Of a stretch of 5,015 nucleotides of DNA, positions 4,402-5,015 are shown piece after piece. This stretch comes from Dehalococcoidia bacterium (lineage in GTDB: Bacteria; Chloroflexota; Dehalococcoidia; E44-bin15). Location of the stretch: positions 1 through 5,015 of the forward strand of contig SOIC01000095.1 of the NCBI GenBank assembly GCA_004377275.1, in the 5' to 3' direction. Position numbers and translations under genes: made by a program. Numbering within the stretch: position 1 is the first letter of the stretch; each line of letters opens with the position of its first letter. Below the pieces are notes generated by a model. The model had not been told where the DNA came from and ran no database searches. It worked only from the letters and a program-made list of their open reading frames with translations.

Positions 4402-5015
4402 ATGACCCCAAGGAGAAGGAATCAGAGGTGGGAAGAATTGGATAAGGCAAACATGCCTCTCAGCAGGTTGATCAGGCATTATGAGACTTTCAACCAGACC
4501 GAAGGGAAGTCGCCGAAGACTATCTCGTGGTACACCGATAACCTGCTTACCTTTGAAACATTTCTTGAGAGGAGTGGCCGGTCAACATTGCTGGGAGATG
4601 TCGGTATCGATGAGGTAAGGGAGTTCATCCTGTACCTTCAGCAAAAGCAGAGGTGGGATGGCAATCATGGTGGCCATATCAAGGATGATCGCTTGTCTCC
4701 GTTCACAGTGCAGGGCTTTGTCAGGAGCCTGAAAGCCTTCTATTCATGGCTTTACCAGGAAGGTTACACTGAGGACAACGAGCTGGCTTACCTGAAGCTA
4801 CCGAAGACACCTCGGAAGCTGGTGCAAACACTCAGCGAAGAAGAGATAAGGCGAATCCTATCCTGCTTCAATCCCTCAACGACCATTGGTGCGAGGGACA
4901 TGGCTATCATCATGACGTATCTCGATACCGGCATTAGGTGCTCCGAGCTTGTCGGCCTGAAAATGAGCGATATACACCTTCAGGAGGGTTACATGAAGGT
5001 TTTCGGAAAAGGTGG
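4402..5015 (+). CDS. Tyrosine recombinase (XerC/XerD-type integrase), 3' truncated by window
   Basis: The frame is open from ATG 4402 to the window end, giving 204 codons of a protein normally about 300 or more. Tyrosine recombinases cut and rejoin DNA through a 3'-phosphotyrosine, serving chromosome dimer resolution or element integration. Residues about 20-120 look like the N-terminal SAM-like core-binding domain (SPKTISWYTDNL..FLE; FTVQGFVRSLKAFYSWLY). The catalytic domain begins near 145 with LSEEEIRRIL. The first active-site arginine is R179 in DTGIRCSELVGLK, and the beta-hairpin lysine is K203 in FGKG, just before the edge. The HxxR, H/W and tyrosine motifs lie outside. Thirteen of 17 arginines use AGG or AGA, and two 60-base stretches counted are 47-48% G+C. 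Position next to a tRNA suggests a mobile-element integrase rather than housekeeping Xer, but sequence alone does not decide. Confidence 0.93.
   Translation, partial: MTPRRRNQRWEELDKANMPLSRLIRHYETFNQTEGKSPKTISWYTDNLLTFETFLERSGRSTLLGDVGIDEVREFILYLQQKQRWDGNHGGHIKDDRLSPFTVQGFVRSLKAFYSWLYQEGYTEDNELAYLKLPKTPRKLVQTLSEEEIRRILSCFNPSTTIGARDMAIIMTYLDTGIRCSELVGLKMSDIHLQEGYMKVFGKG

Overview
The window looks like a bacterial chromosome segment of fairly high G+C. It holds one complete large gene, mfd (transcription-repair coupling factor), one complete tRNA-Lys(UUU) transcription unit, and the 5' part of a tyrosine recombinase gene that runs off the right edge. All three read rightward. Dispersed GC-rich palindromic repeats fill the intergenic DNA, including a REP-like element of the GTCATTGCGAG...CGAAGCAATC type. 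Such intergenic DNA would fit a Dehalococcoidia-like member of Chloroflexota, but this is a weak guess; the genes alone do not fix the phylum.

Layout. Positions 1-332 have no convincing gene and are a mosaic of repeats and hairpins: two copies of a 34-bp element at 21-54 and 247-280, a small hairpin at 61-76, a three-way-junction palindrome at 113-170, and a long REP-like palindrome at 234-302. A sigma70-type promoter at 358-386 should start transcription near 391-393, at the foot of an 8-bp hairpin, giving mfd a leader of about 125 nt. mfd occupies 517-4002. Its stop codon lies inside a second copy of the 108-139 repeat. Positions 4003-4127 hold further pieces of the same repeat series. The tRNA-Lys gene (4169-4243) has its own promoter (4128-4156) and an intrinsic terminator (4264-4300). 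Right after the terminator is a 13-bp inverted copy of part of the tRNA. The integrase gene starts at 4402 behind a strong Shine-Dalgarno.

Function. Mfd is a housekeeping ATP-driven translocase that removes stalled RNA polymerase and recruits UvrA, so this part is conserved chromosome. The integrase next to the tRNA, with different arginine codon use and lower G+C in the stretches counted, suggests the left edge of an integrated element beginning near the tRNA. No new multi-gene system is visible here. The main points of interest are: (1) the collinear repeat-plus-promoter modules on either side of mfd; (2) a shared putative operator, TGTRCT-N5-AGTAYA, at the same offset from the mfd and tRNA promoters; and (3) the inverted tRNA fragment beside the integrase.
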